This document shows, piece by piece, positions 33,712 through 45,967 of a stretch of 64,000 bases of DNA. The DNA is taken from contig CM071598.1 in NCBI GenBank assembly GCA_036435485.1, positions 124,622,148 to 124,686,147 of the forward strand, read 5' to 3'. The position numbers were made by a program, and so were the translations under genes. The notes under the pieces are model-generated. The model did not search any database. It saw only the letters and a program-made list of their open reading frames with translations, and was not told where the DNA came from. Position 1 is the first letter of the stretch, and every line of letters starts with the position of its first letter. This stretch comes from Saposhnikovia divaricata (taxonomy: Eukaryota > Streptophyta > Magnoliopsida > Apiales > Apiaceae).

Positions 33712-36479
33712 ATCTCCCCCTATTTGTTTGTTAAACATTAACATACAAATACCTAGAGGATAACTCAACTACAAACTAGAAGAAGATAAAGCTTTAAAGA
33801 GCTATAGTAAATAATACATAAAAAAATTTTCTGGTTTAGATATTACAATTCCAGAATCTCAGTTTGATGAAATGATAGATGATTGTTCCTCTGACACTGA
33901 ACTGATCTTCATTAAGTAACTCATCTTCATTTCTTGACATATCTGCCTGATAACCCTTTACATATGATATTGAAAATCATCAGCAGATACTTGGGAATTC
34001 TTCAGTGGTAAAGAATATGACTTGACAACCACATACTGAAGAATTCTTCTTTGTCGTTTTATACTTCTCTCCTTCCTTATGTCTCCCTACCTAAGGTGAT
34101 ATGACTCCTCCTTATGACGGTGAATACTCGTGAATACTCCCCCTTTCTAAGGTATATCCTTTTTTATAGGTATATCCTTTTTCATATCTCTCCCCATTAG
34201 ATAGAAAATCTCCCCCTCACTAAGGTAAGCTTATACTCTCCCCCTTAGTTGAGTATCTCTTACTAAGGCAATCTTTGAGTACATCTTCTTCAATATATCT
34301 CTCCCCCTTAGTTGAGTAATCCTCCAAGCATTCAATTATAGCAAACATCCAAATGTAAATTAGATGATACCATATTTTCAATTATAACTCACCTCTTACC
34401 TTTAGTACAACAGATTCTTCATACATATAACATTGTCTGCTGAAATAAAGTAAAGAATCTTTGCTCGTGTTGAAGGATTTTCATGAAGACTTCCAGAATA
34501 GAAGTATGTAGACTGATCAACTTTGCCCTTTAGATATGATAGAATGGCTTCACTATTGATCATCCTGACAACCAAATCTCCCGACAATTTCCTTATATCT
34601 CCAAAATCTTGTAAGTAAACTTTGTTTGGGGAATAGGGAATGAGATTTGGTGTTTATCTTTCTTCCTCACTGTGAGTGTGTGATTCTGTTTCGTGTACCT
34701 CACAAGTGTTTAACTCATCTCTCCACTTATATCACTTAAAATGAGTGATCTCATCTCTCATTTCTCAAGTGTTTACACCCATGCTCACTAGTGTATCACT
34801 CTTATCTCTCATAGCTCCAACATCCATGTGTACCTGCAAGGAAAATTCACCATAGCCCCTTCTAGAGAGGTCACTGGTGGTGCAATAGGGTTTCGCAAAT
34901 CCCCGATCCTCGTTAGACTCGTCAGACGAATCTGAGTCATAATCTACAAGTTTATAAAATTTTCCCTTTTTATGGGTTTCAGATTTGAATTCTGAGAAGG
35001 TAAACAATGATCTATAAAATTTAGCATTGAGATCAAAGTTCCCTTCAAATGTCTGTGAAGACATCACCTTGTTAAACTCATCAGGTAAATCTGAATCATA
35101 GTTCACAAGTTGCCGATCCGCACCTATGTCGGACCCGATACCCGTAGGATCCAGAGATGTTTCCTCTGGGGAGTTAGATAATGATCTTGTTGAATTTTGC
35201 ATTGAGATCAATACCTTCTCTCGAGGTCTGTGACGACTCTTGGTTCTTTGAGGAACCTTCAACTTATAATCCTAACCGTAAAATGGTCGAAGTATTAGTT
35301 GAGGTATGACTATCATATTAAATATGACAATCGGTATGACTATCACTTTGAACAACATATGACTATCCAGTTGAGATATGACTATTCTTTTTAACTGAAT
35401 ATGACAATCCAAATTTCTTTTTGCCTGGATATGACTTTCGGTATAACTTAAGAAATTTAATCAAACAAACAACTCGGCTGTCTGTTGATTTTTTTAAACA
35501 AAATTTCTGAGCTGCTTGAAACTGGACCAGTCGCAGGAAATGGCTGTGAGCAACACGCGCGGACTGTTTCTACTATCCTTTCAGGCGCGTGTAGCGCACG
35601 CGCTTAATAGGCGCGTAACTGATTGTGCCGACAGGTTCTTTTTGCATGCTTCTTTACTCAAGAATGTCTGCATGTTTCTGTTTTTCAAATGCATGCATGC
35701 GTATTGTTCCTTCTTGCTTTACAGTCTGTGTACCATGCATGTTGTCGACTTCTTCTTAAAAAAAATTGTCCACCTGCTTCCTCCTTTTTTTTTCTTTTGT
35801 CCGTTCATTTCTTTTGTTTCTTTTAAATTTAATTTAATTAAATATTTAACCAATTAATCATTAAAATAAATAATGATTAATTAATTAATTAAATCAATTC
35901 AGATTAATACATTAATTCAAAATTAATTAACATGATAATTAATTTAATAAATAAATTAATTCGATACGAATTAATTTATTAAATTAAACCAATTACGTAA
36001 TTATCTTAATTAAGTGAGAATTAATATAAAAATCTTTTTACAACCGAAATCTTTTTCTTGAATCACTGAAAGTAATAAAGAATTACCCCCGAATTTTCGT
36101 TGACGCTCGATGCACGGTCTGGTTCATGAGCGACTAACTCCAACGGCTTTTCTTTATTTTTGACTCTATGTTTTGGTTCATGTCTTCCTTTTTCTTCACT
36201 TTTTTTCAAACCTTTCTAATCTGTATTCTGCCACTGTAGGAACCTCTTCTCACCATAAATAGAAACCACTGTCTTGATTACTCCACTGATACTTGATCAA
36301 CTGAATGAACTTCTTCAAGTGTAGTATACCTCAAAACGGTAGATTGACTTTGTCTTCTTTCTCTTGACACTTATACATTTGAGATCCCTGTGAGAGTACA
36401 TATACTGTTTACTATTACATTCTTGTTTGAGTTGAGTTGTATCCTCGAAATACAAATAGGCTACATCATTTTCCTTTCA
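33712..36479 (-). repeat. Tandem unit 4 (2768 bp)
   Basis: Internal region 33712-35302 and truncated LTR 35303-36479. It has a private AGAAACCACTG near 36262 where other copies read AGAATCCACTG. Confidence 0.93.
34765..35262 (-). CDS. Hypothetical 165-aa protein, copy 4
   Basis: Identical in protein sequence to copy 1. Function unknown. Confidence 0.4.
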   Translation of the reverse strand: MKVPQRTKSRHRPREKVLISMQNSTRSLSNSPEETSLDPTGIGSDIGADRQLVNYDSDLPDEFNKVMSSQTFEGNFDLNAKFYRSLFTFSEFKSETHKKGKFYKLVDYDSDSSDESNEDRGFAKPYCTTSDLSRRGYGEFSLQVHMDVGAMRDKSDTLVSMGVNT

Positions 36480-39247
36480 ATCTCCCCCTATTTGTTTGTT
36501 AAACATTAACATACAAATACCTAGAGGATAACTCAACTACAAACTAGAAGAAGATAAAGCTTTAAAGAGCTATAGTAAATAATACATAAAAAAATTTTCT
36601 GGTTTAGATATTACAATTCCAGAATCTCAGTTTGATGAAATGATAGATGATTGTTCCTCTGACACTGAACTGATCTTCATTAAGTAACTCATCTTCATTT
36701 CTTGACATATCTGCCTGATAACCCTTTACATATGATATTGAAAATCATCAGCAGATACTTGGGAATTCTTCAGTGGTAAAGAATATGACTTGACAACCAC
36801 ATACTGAAGAATTCTTCTTTGTCGTTTTATACTTCTCTCCTTCCTTATGTCTCCCTACCTAAGGTGATATGACTCCTCCTTATGACGGTGAATACTCGTG
36901 AATACTCCCCCTTTCTAAGGTATATCCTTTTTTATAGGTATATCCTTTTTCATATCTCTCCCCATTAGATAGAAAATCTCCCCCTCACTAAGGTAAGCTT
37001 ATACTCTCCCCCTTAGTTGAGTATCTCTTACTAAGGCAATCTTTGAGTACATCTTCTTCAATATATCTCTCCCCCTTAGTTGAGTAATCCTCCAAGCATT
37101 CAATTATAGCAAACATCCAAATGTAAATTAGATGATACCATATTTTCAATTATAACTCACCTCTTACCTTTAGTACAACAGATTCTTCATACATATAACA
37201 TTGTCTGCTGAAATAAAGTAAAGAATCTTTGCTCGTGTTGAAGGATTTTCATGAAGACTTCCAGAATAGAAGTATGTAGACTGATCAACTTTGCCCTTTA
37301 GATATGATAGAATGGCTTCACTATTGATCATCCTGACAACCAAATCTCCCGACAATTTCCTTATATCTCCAAAATCTTGTAAGTAAACTTTGTTTGGGGA
37401 ATAGGGAATGAGATTTGGTGTTTATCTTTCTTCCTCACTGTGAGTGTGTGATTCTGTTTCGTGTACCTCACAAGTGTTTAACTCATCTCTCCACTTATAT
37501 CACTTAAAATGAGTGATCTCATCTCTCATTTCTCAAGTGTTTACACCCATGCTCACTAGTGTATCACTCTTATCTCTCATAGCTCCAACATCCATGTGTA
37601 CCTGTAAGGAAAATTCACCATAGTCCCTTCTAGAGAGGTCACTGGTGGTGCAATAGGGTTTCGCAAATCCCCGATCCTCGTTAGACTCGTCAGACGAATC
37701 TGAGTCATAATCTACAAGTTTATAAAATTTTCCCTTTTTATGGGTTTCAGATTTGAATTCTGAGAAGGTAAACAATGATCTATAAAATTTAGCATTGAGA
37801 TCAAAGTTCCCTTCAAATGTCTGTGAAGACATCACCTTGTTAAACTCATCAGGTAAATCTGAATCATAGTTCACAAGTTGCCGATCCGCACCTATGTCGG
37901 ACCCGATACCCGTAGGATCCAGAGATGTTTCCTCTGGGGAGTTAGATAATGATCTTGTTGAATTTTGCACTGAGATCAATACCTTCTCTCGAGGTCTGTG
38001 ACGACTCTTGGTTCTTTGAGGAACCTTCAACTTATAATCCTAACCGTAAAATGGTCGAAGTATTAGTTGAGGTATGACTATCATATTAAATATGACAATC
38101 GGTATGACTATCACTTTGAACAACATATGACTATCCAGTTGAGATATGACTATTCTTTTTAACTGAATATGACAATCCAAATTTCTTTTTGCCTGGATAT
38201 GACTTTCGGTATAACTTAAGAAATTTAATCAAACAAACAACTCGGCTGTCTGTTGATTTTTTTAAACAAAATTTCTGAGCTGCTTGAAACTGGACCAGTC
38301 GCAGGAAATGGCTGTGAGCAACACGCGCGGACTGTTTCTACTATCCTTTCAGGCACGTGTAGCGCACGCGCTTAATAGGCGCGTAACTGATTGTGCCGAC
38401 AGGTTCTTTTTGCATGCTTCTTTACTCAAGAATGTCTGCATGTTTCTGTTTTTCAAATGCATGCATGCGTATTGTTCCTTCTTGCTTTACAGTCTGTGTA
38501 CCATGCATGTTGTCGACTTCTTCTTAAAAAAAATTGTCCACCTGCTTCCTCCTTTTTTTTTCTTTTGTCCGTTCATTTCTTTTGTTTCTTTTAAATTTAA
38601 TTTAATTAAATATTTAACCAATTAATCATTAAAATAAATAATGATTAATTAATTAATTAAATCAATTCAGATTAATACATTAATTCAAAATTAATTAACA
38701 TGATAATTAATTTAATAAATAAATTAATTCGATACGAATTAATTTATTAAATTAAACCAATTACGTAATTATCTTAATTAAGTGAGAATTAATATAAAAA
38801 TCTTTTTACAACCGAAATCTTTTTCTTGAATCACTGAAAGTAATAAAGAATTACCCCCGAATTTTCGTTGACGCTCGATGCACGGTCTGGTTCATGAGCG
38901 ACTAACTCCAACGGCTTTTCTTTATTTTTGACTCTATGTTTTGGTTCATGTCTTCCTTTTTCTTCACTTTTTTTCAAACCTTTCTAATCTGTATTCTGCC
39001 ACTGTAGGAACCTCTTCTCACCATAAATAGAATCCACTGTCTTGATTACTCCACTGATACTTGATCAACTGAATGAACTTCTTCAAGTGTAGTATACCTC
39101 AAAACGGTAGATTGACTTTGTCTTCTTTCTCTTGACACTTATACATTTGAGATCCCTGTGAGAGTACATATACTGTTTACTATTACATTCTTGTTTGAGT
39201 TGAGTTGTATCCTCGAAATACAAATAGGCTACATCATTTTCCTTTCA
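36480..39247 (-). repeat. Tandem unit 5 (2768 bp)
   Basis: Internal region 36480-38070 and truncated LTR 38071-39247. Private changes include CAGGCACGTGTAG near 38350. Confidence 0.93.
37533..38030 (-). CDS. Hypothetical 165-aa protein, copy 5
   Basis: As copy 1 but with Val in LISVQNS and Asp in RRDYGEF. Function unknown. Confidence 0.4.
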   Translation of the reverse strand: MKVPQRTKSRHRPREKVLISVQNSTRSLSNSPEETSLDPTGIGSDIGADRQLVNYDSDLPDEFNKVMSSQTFEGNFDLNAKFYRSLFTFSEFKSETHKKGKFYKLVDYDSDSSDESNEDRGFAKPYCTTSDLSRRDYGEFSLQVHMDVGAMRDKSDTLVSMGVNT

Positions 39248-42000
39248 ATCTCCCCCTATTTGTTTGTTAAACATTAACATACAAATACCTAGAGGATAAC
39301 TCAACTACAAACTAGAAGAAGATAAAGCTTTAAAGAGCTATAGTAAATAATACATAAAAAAATTTTCTGGTTTAGATATTACAATTCCAGAATCTCAGTT
39401 TGATGAAATGATAGATGATTGTTCCTCTGACACTGAACTGATCTTCATTAAGTAACTCATCTTCATTTCTTGACATATCTGCCTGATAACCCTTTACATA
39501 TGATATTGAAAATCATCAGCAGATACTTGGGAATTCTTCAGTGGTAAAGAATATGACTTGACAACCACATACTGAAGAATTCTTCTTTGTCGTTTTATAC
39601 TTCTCTCCTTCCTTATGTCTCCCTACCTAAGGTGATATGACTCCTCCTTATGACGGTGAATACTCGTGAATACTCCCCCTTTCTAAGGTATATCCTTTTT
39701 TATAGGTATATCCTTTTTCATATCTCTCCCCATTAGATAGAAAATCTCCCCCTCACTAAGGTAAGCTTATACTCTCCCCCTTAGTTGAGTATCTCTTACT
39801 AAGGCAATCTTTGAGTACATCTTCTTCAATATATCTCTCCCCCTTAGTTGAGTAATCCTCCAAGCATTCAATTATAGCAAACATCCAAATGTAAATTAGA
39901 TGATACCATATTTTCAATTATAACTCACCTCTTACCTTTAGTACAACAGATTCTTCATACATATAACATTGTCTGCTGAAATAAAGTAAAGAATCTTTGC
40001 TCGTGTTGAAGGATTTTCATGAAGACTTCCAGAATAGAAGTATGTAGACTGATCAACTTTGCCCTTTAGATATGATAGAATGGCTTCACTATTGATCATC
40101 CTGACAACCAAATCTCCCGACAATTTCCTTATATCTCCAAAATCTTGTAAGTAAACTTTGTTTGGGGAATAGGGAATGAGATTTGGTGTTTATCTTTCTT
40201 CCTCACTGTGAGTGTGTGATTCTGTTTCGTGTACCTCACAAGTGTTTAACTCATCTCTCCACTTATATCACTTAAAATGAGTGATCTCATCTCTCATTTC
40301 TCAAGTGTTTACACCCATGCTCACTAGTGTATCACTCTTATCTCTCATAGCTCCAACATCCATGTGTACCTGCAAGGAAAATTCACCATAGCCCCTTCTA
40401 GAGAGGTCACTGGTGGTGCAATAGGGTTTCGCAAATCCCCGATCCTCGTTAGACTCGTCAGACGAATCTGAGTCATAATCTACAAGTTTATAAAATTTTC
40501 CCTTTTTATGGGTTTCAGATTTGAATTCTGAGAAGGTAAACAATGATCTATAAAATTTAGCATTGAGATCAAAGTTCCCTTCAAATGTCTGTGAAGACAT
40601 CACCTTGTTAAACTCATCAGGTAAATCTGAATCATAGTTCACAAGTTGCCGATCCGCACCTATGTCGGACCCGATACCCGTAGGATCCAGAGATGTTTCC
40701 TCTGGGGAGTTAGATAATGATCTTGTTGAATTTTGCATTGAGATCAATACCTTCTCTCGAGGTCTGTGACGACTCTTGGTTCTTTGAAGAACCTTCAACT
40801 TATAATCCTAACCGTAAAATGGTCGAAGTATTAGTTGAGGTATGACTATCATATTAAATATGACAATCGGTATGACTATCACTTTGAACAACATATGACT
40901 ATCCAGTTGAGATATGACTATTCTTTTTAACTGAATATGACAATCCAAATTTCTTTTTGCCTGGATATGACTTTCGGTATAACTTAAGAAATTTAATCAA
41001 ACAAACAACTCGGCTGTCTGTTGATTTTTTTAAACAAAATTTCTGAGCTGCTTGAAACTGGACCAGTCGCAGGAAATGGCTGTGAGCAACACGCGCGGAC
41101 TGTTTCTACTATCCTTTCAGGCGCGTGTAGCGCACGCGCTTAATAGGCGCGTAACTGATTGTGCCGACAGGTTCTTTTTGCATGCTTCTTTACTCAAGAA
41201 TGTCTGCATGTTTCTGTTTTTCAAATGCATGCATGCGTATTGTTCCTTCTTGCTTTACAGTCTGTGTACCATGCATGTTGTCGACTTCTTCTTAAAAAAA
41301 ATTGTCCACCTGCTTCCTCCTTTTTTTTTCTTTTGTCCGTTCATTTCTTTTGTTTCTTTTAAATTTAATTTAATTAAATATTTAACCAATTAATCATTAA
41401 AATAAATAATGATTAATTAATTAATTAAATCAATTCAGATTAATACATTAATTCAAAATTAATTAACATGATAATTAATTTAATAATACGAATTAATTTA
41501 TTAAATTAAACCAATTACGTAATTATCTTAATTAAGTGAGAATTAATATAAAAATCTTTTTACAACCGAAATCTTTTTCTTGAATCACTGAAAGTAATAA
41601 AGAATTACCCCCGAATTTTCGTTGACGCTCGATGCACGGTCTGGTTCATGAGCGACTAACTCCAACGGCTTTTCTTTATTTTTGACTCTATGTTTTGGTT
41701 CATGTCTTCCTTTTTCTTCACTTTTTTCAAACCTTTCTAATCTGTATTCTGCCACTGTAGGAACCTCTTCTCACCATAAATAGAATCCACTGTCTTGATT
41801 ACTCCATTGATACTTGATCAACTGAATGAACTTCTTCAAGTGTAGTATACCTCAAAACGGTAGATTGACTTTGTTTTCTTTCTCTTGACACTTATACATT
41901 TGAGATCCCTGTGAGAGTACATATACTGTTTACTATTACATTCTTGTTTGAGTTGAGTTGTATCCTCGAAATACAAATAGGCTACATCATTTTCCTTTCA
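39248..42000 (-). repeat. Tandem unit 6 (2753 bp)
   Basis: Internal region 39248-40838 and truncated LTR 40839-42000. It is 15 bp shorter than its neighbours, mainly from loss of one arm of the AT palindrome near 41480-41490. Confidence 0.93.
40301..40798 (-). CDS. Hypothetical 165-aa protein, copy 6
   Basis: As copy 1 but with Leu in MKVLQRT. Function unknown. Confidence 0.4.
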   Translation of the reverse strand: MKVLQRTKSRHRPREKVLISMQNSTRSLSNSPEETSLDPTGIGSDIGADRQLVNYDSDLPDEFNKVMSSQTFEGNFDLNAKFYRSLFTFSEFKSETHKKGKFYKLVDYDSDSSDESNEDRGFAKPYCTTSDLSRRGYGEFSLQVHMDVGAMRDKSDTLVSMGVNT

Positions 42001-44772
42001 ATCTCCCCCTATTTGTTTGTTAAACATTAACATACAAATACCTAGAGGATAACTCAACTACAAACTAGAAGAAGATAAAGCTTTAAAGAGCTATAGTAAA
42101 TAATACATAAAAAAATTTTCTGGTTTAGATATTACAATTCCAGAATCTCAGTTTGATGAAATGATAGATGATTGTTCCTCTGACACTGAACTGATCTTCA
42201 TTAAGTAACTCATCTTCATTTCTTGACATATCTGCCTGATAACCCTTTACATATGATATTGAAAATCATCAGCAGATACTTGGGAATTCTTCAGTGGTAA
42301 AGAATATGACTTGACAACCACATACTGAAGAATTCTTCTTTGTCGTTTTATACTTCTCTCCTTCCTTATGTCTCCCTACCTAAGGTGATATGACTCCTCC
42401 TTATGACGGTGAATACTCGTGAATACTCCCCCTTTCTAAGGTATATCCTTTTTTATAGGTATATCCTTTTTCATATCTCTCCCCATTAGATAGAAAATCT
42501 CCCCCTCACTAAGGTAAGCTTATACTCTCCCCCTTAGTTGAGTATCTCTTACTAAGGCAATCTTTGAGTACATCTTCTTCAATATATCTCTCCCCCTTAG
42601 TTGAGTAATCCTCCAAGCATTCAATTATAGCAAACATCCAAATGTAAATTAGATGATACCATATTTTCAATTATAACTCACCTCTTACCTTTAGTACAAC
42701 AGATTCTTCATACATATAACATTGTCTGCTGAAATAAAGTAAAGAATCTTTGCTCGTGTTGAAGGATTTTCATGAAGACTTCCAGAATAGAAGTATGTAG
42801 ACTGATCAACTTTGCCCTTTAGATATGATAGAATGGCTTCACTATTGATCATCCTGACAACCAAATCTCCCGACAATTTCCTTATATCTCCAAAATCTTG
42901 TAAGTAAACTTTGTTTGGGGAATAGGGAATGAGATTTGGTGTTTATCTTTCTTCCTCACTGTGAGTGTGTGATTCTGTTTCGTGTACCTCACAAGTGTTT
43001 AACTCATCTCTCCACTTATATCACTTAAAATGAGTGATCTCATCTCTCATTTCTCAAGTGTTTACACCCATGCTCACTAGTGTATCACTCTTATCTCTCA
43101 TAGCTCCAACATCCATGTGTACCTGCAAGGAAAATTCACCATAGCCCCTTCTAGAGAGGTCACTGGTGGTGCAATAGGGTTTCGCAAATCCCCGATCCTC
43201 GTTAGACTCGTCAGACGAATCTGAGTCATAATCTACAAGTTTATAAAATTTTCCCTTTTTATGGGTTTCAGATTTGAATTCTGAGAAGGTAAACAATGAT
43301 CTATAAAATTTAGCATTGAGATCAAAGTTCCCTTCAAATGTCTGTGAAGACATCACCTTGTTAAACTCATCAGGTAAATCTGAATCATAGTTCACAAGTT
43401 GCCGATCCGCACCTATGTCGGACCCGATACCCGTAGGATCCAGAGATGTTTCCTCTGGGGAGTTAGATAATGATCTTGTTGAATTTTGCATTGAGATCAA
43501 TACCTTCTCTCGAGGTCTGTGACGACTCTTGGTTCTTTGAGGAACCTTCAACTTATAATCCTAACCGTAAAATGGTCGAAGTATTAGTTGAGGTATGACT
43601 ATCATATTAAATATGACAATCGGTATGACTATCACTTTGAACAACATATGACTATCCAGTTGAGATATGACTATTCTTTTTAACTGAATATGACAATCCA
43701 AATTTCTTTTTGCCTGGATATGACTTTCGGTATAACTTAAGAAATTTAATCAAACAAACAACTCGGCTGTCTGTTGATTTTTTTAAACAAAATTTCTGAG
43801 CTGCTTGAAACTGGACCAGTCGCAGGAAATGGCTGTGAGCAACACGCGTGGACTGTTTCTACTATCCTTTCAGGCGCGTGTAGCGCACGCGCTTAATAGG
43901 CGCGTAACTGATTGTGCCGACAGGTTCTTTTTGCATGCTTCTTTACTCAAGAATGTCTGCATGTTTCTCTTTTTCAAATGCATGCATGCGTATTGTTCCT
44001 TCTTGCTTTACAGTCTGTGTACCATGCATGTTGTCGACTTCTTCTTAAAAAAAATTGTCCACCTGCTTCCTCCTTTTTTTTTCTTTTGTCCGTTCATTTC
44101 TTTTGTTTCTTTTAAATTTAATTTAATTAAATATTTAACCAATTAATCATTAAAATAAATAATGATTAATTAATTAATTAATTAAATCAATTCAGATTAA
44201 TACATTAATTTAAAATTAATTAACATGATAATTAATTTAATAAATAAATTAATTCGATACGAATTAATTTATTAAATTAAACCAATTACATAATTATCTT
44301 AATTAAGTGAGAATTAATATAAAAATCTTTTTACAACCGAAATCTTTTTCTTGAACCACTGAAAGTAATAAAGAATTACCCCCGAATTTTCGTTGACGCT
44401 CGATGCACGGTCTGGTTCATGAGCGACTAACTCCAACGGCTTTTCTTTATTTTTGACTCTATGTTTTGGTTCATGTCTTCCTTTTTCTTCACTTTTTTTC
44501 AAACCTTTCTAATCTGTATTCTGCCACTGTAGGAACCTCTTGTCACCATAAATAGAATCCATTGTCTTGATTACTCCACTGATACTTGATCAACTGAATG
44601 AACTTCTTCAAGTGTAGTATACCTCAAAACGGTAGATTGACTTTGTCTTCTTTCTCTTGACACTTATACATTTGAGATCCCTGTGACAGTACATATACTA
44701 TTTACTATTACATTCTTGTTTGAGTTGAGTTGTATCCTCGAAATACAAATAGGCTACATCATATTCCTTTCA
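42001..44772 (-). repeat. Tandem unit 7, right end of the array (2772 bp)
   Basis: Internal region 42001-43591 and truncated LTR 43592-44772. The LTR ends in the third ORF at the GAGTT duplication, so by position it is the true 5' LTR of the insertion, cut down by an internal deletion. It lacks the changes shared by units 1-6 and shares CACGCGTGG and ATACTATTTAC with unit 0. Confidence 0.93.
43054..43551 (-). CDS. Hypothetical 165-aa protein, copy 7
   Basis: Identical in protein sequence to copy 1. Function unknown. Confidence 0.4.
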   Translation of the reverse strand: MKVPQRTKSRHRPREKVLISMQNSTRSLSNSPEETSLDPTGIGSDIGADRQLVNYDSDLPDEFNKVMSSQTFEGNFDLNAKFYRSLFTFSEFKSETHKKGKFYKLVDYDSDSSDESNEDRGFAKPYCTTSDLSRRGYGEFSLQVHMDVGAMRDKSDTLVSMGVNT

Positions 44773-44777
44773 GAGTT
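44773..44777. repeat. Target-site duplication of the inner insertion, right copy (GAGTT)
   Basis: It directly follows the last LTR base (44772) and matches 10651-10655. Confidence 0.93.
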
Positions 44778-45120
44778 CAAAGAATTCCACCATTTGGTCA
44801 TCTGTTACTAGTTTGTTGTATTCATTCTGGTGAAGACCCAAGGCTTTACTCATGTCCTCAAAGGTGATGTTAAACTCTTTACCCAGAACTTTGCAGTTTA
44901 TGACATATCCCAGACTGCCATCTTCAAGAGCAACAGTTTCAGTAATTGCAGTGCTCCAGAACTGTTCTAGAATGTCTAGATACAGAGTTGGGTTGGCCGT
45001 AAGTACTCCTTTGATATATGATTCAGACATCCATTTTACAAAGCATTTGTAGTTAGCATTTGGGGCTTCAACATCACTTGAGAAAGCGATGAAGTTGGTG
45101 TTGAATTTCACGGTTGCCAT
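44773..45120 (-). pseudogene. Third ORF of the Sirevirus element, N-terminal part
   Basis: I place the start at the ATG at 45118-45120 (MATVKFNTNF); an upstream in-frame ATG at 45192 would add a hydrophobic leader of 24 residues. The 116 codons read NYKCFVKWMSES, EQFWSTAITE and FEDMSKALGL, a helical domain I have seen in third ORFs of plant Sirevirus-like elements. The coding sequence is then broken by the inner insertion and continues in frame at 10650. Whether the longer start gives a signal-like leader cannot be settled here: LLQPYILFSLLSVS is hydrophobic, but the ATG at 45120 is the more usual kind of start. Confidence 0.8.
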
Positions 45121-45967
45121 TGATACAGAGAGAAGAGAGAAGAGGATGTAGGGTTGAAGAAGAAATTTAGCTTTTGAAGTTAGGGTTTTCAAGGGTTTTG
45201 GAACTTTAGATGCTTGAGAAATCGAATGAAATTAATCGAATAGATGTATAATTGTATAAGTATGGAGTACTTGAATTGTCGATTAGTTATATGTTTTGTA
45301 TCGACAACTCAGGCATTCGAGAAGTAGAAATCAACTATTCGATAAGTCAAGAAAGGCTTAATCGATATCTCAAGCAGTTTGTAACTCACAGTTGGCAGTT
45401 ATCTAACTTAGAAATAATTCTAAATTAAATAAAATATGTTTTTATGAGTGATTTAAAATTCTGAATAAAAATCCAAAAACGATTCAGATTCAGCGAGAAT
45501 TCAGAATTTTCAAATGATTCAAGAACTCAAATACAGTATTCGAGAACTCAGTCACTAGAGAACTCAATTACCATATTCGAGAAGTCAATCATACCTCTAT
45601 TCGATATCTCTAAAAGGCTCTATTCGAGAACTCGAGAGTGTTCCAAAGAGACTTGTTACAGAAGTCGAGTAGTGAATCATTAGAGAAGTCTGACTTATCG
45701 AATTATTCTTTTTATTCATAAAAATTCAATTTTCACTATCTTTTAAAATACACCAGACGTATTCAATGAAGAATATTCTAGAAAACTAAATAGTGATTTT
45801 CTCAAAATTTCATAGAAACTTCAAGTTGATATAATATGATTTTTCAACATATGCAACAAATTTGAAATATTTATAAATCATATTTCAGCCAACACTTACT
45901 TCAAAAATATTAAGGATATAGATAAAGTAAGTGTTTACTGCTGCAACAATCTGGTTGATATTTTCAC
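45121..45967 (-). other. Spacer between pol and third ORF, rich in TCGA motifs
   Basis: There is no gene in these 850 bases. From about 45190 to 45720 there are roughly a dozen ATTCGAGAACTC or ATTCGATATCTC-like motifs. They are the reverse complement of the motifs that crowd the LTRs (5310-5740, 51890-52320). The rest is AT-rich. Confidence 0.7.

Noticed and set aside
25408..44772. CRISPR-like or tandem gene array
   Set aside because: The unit is an LTR plus internal region with polypurine tract; period is kilobases and there are no spacers.
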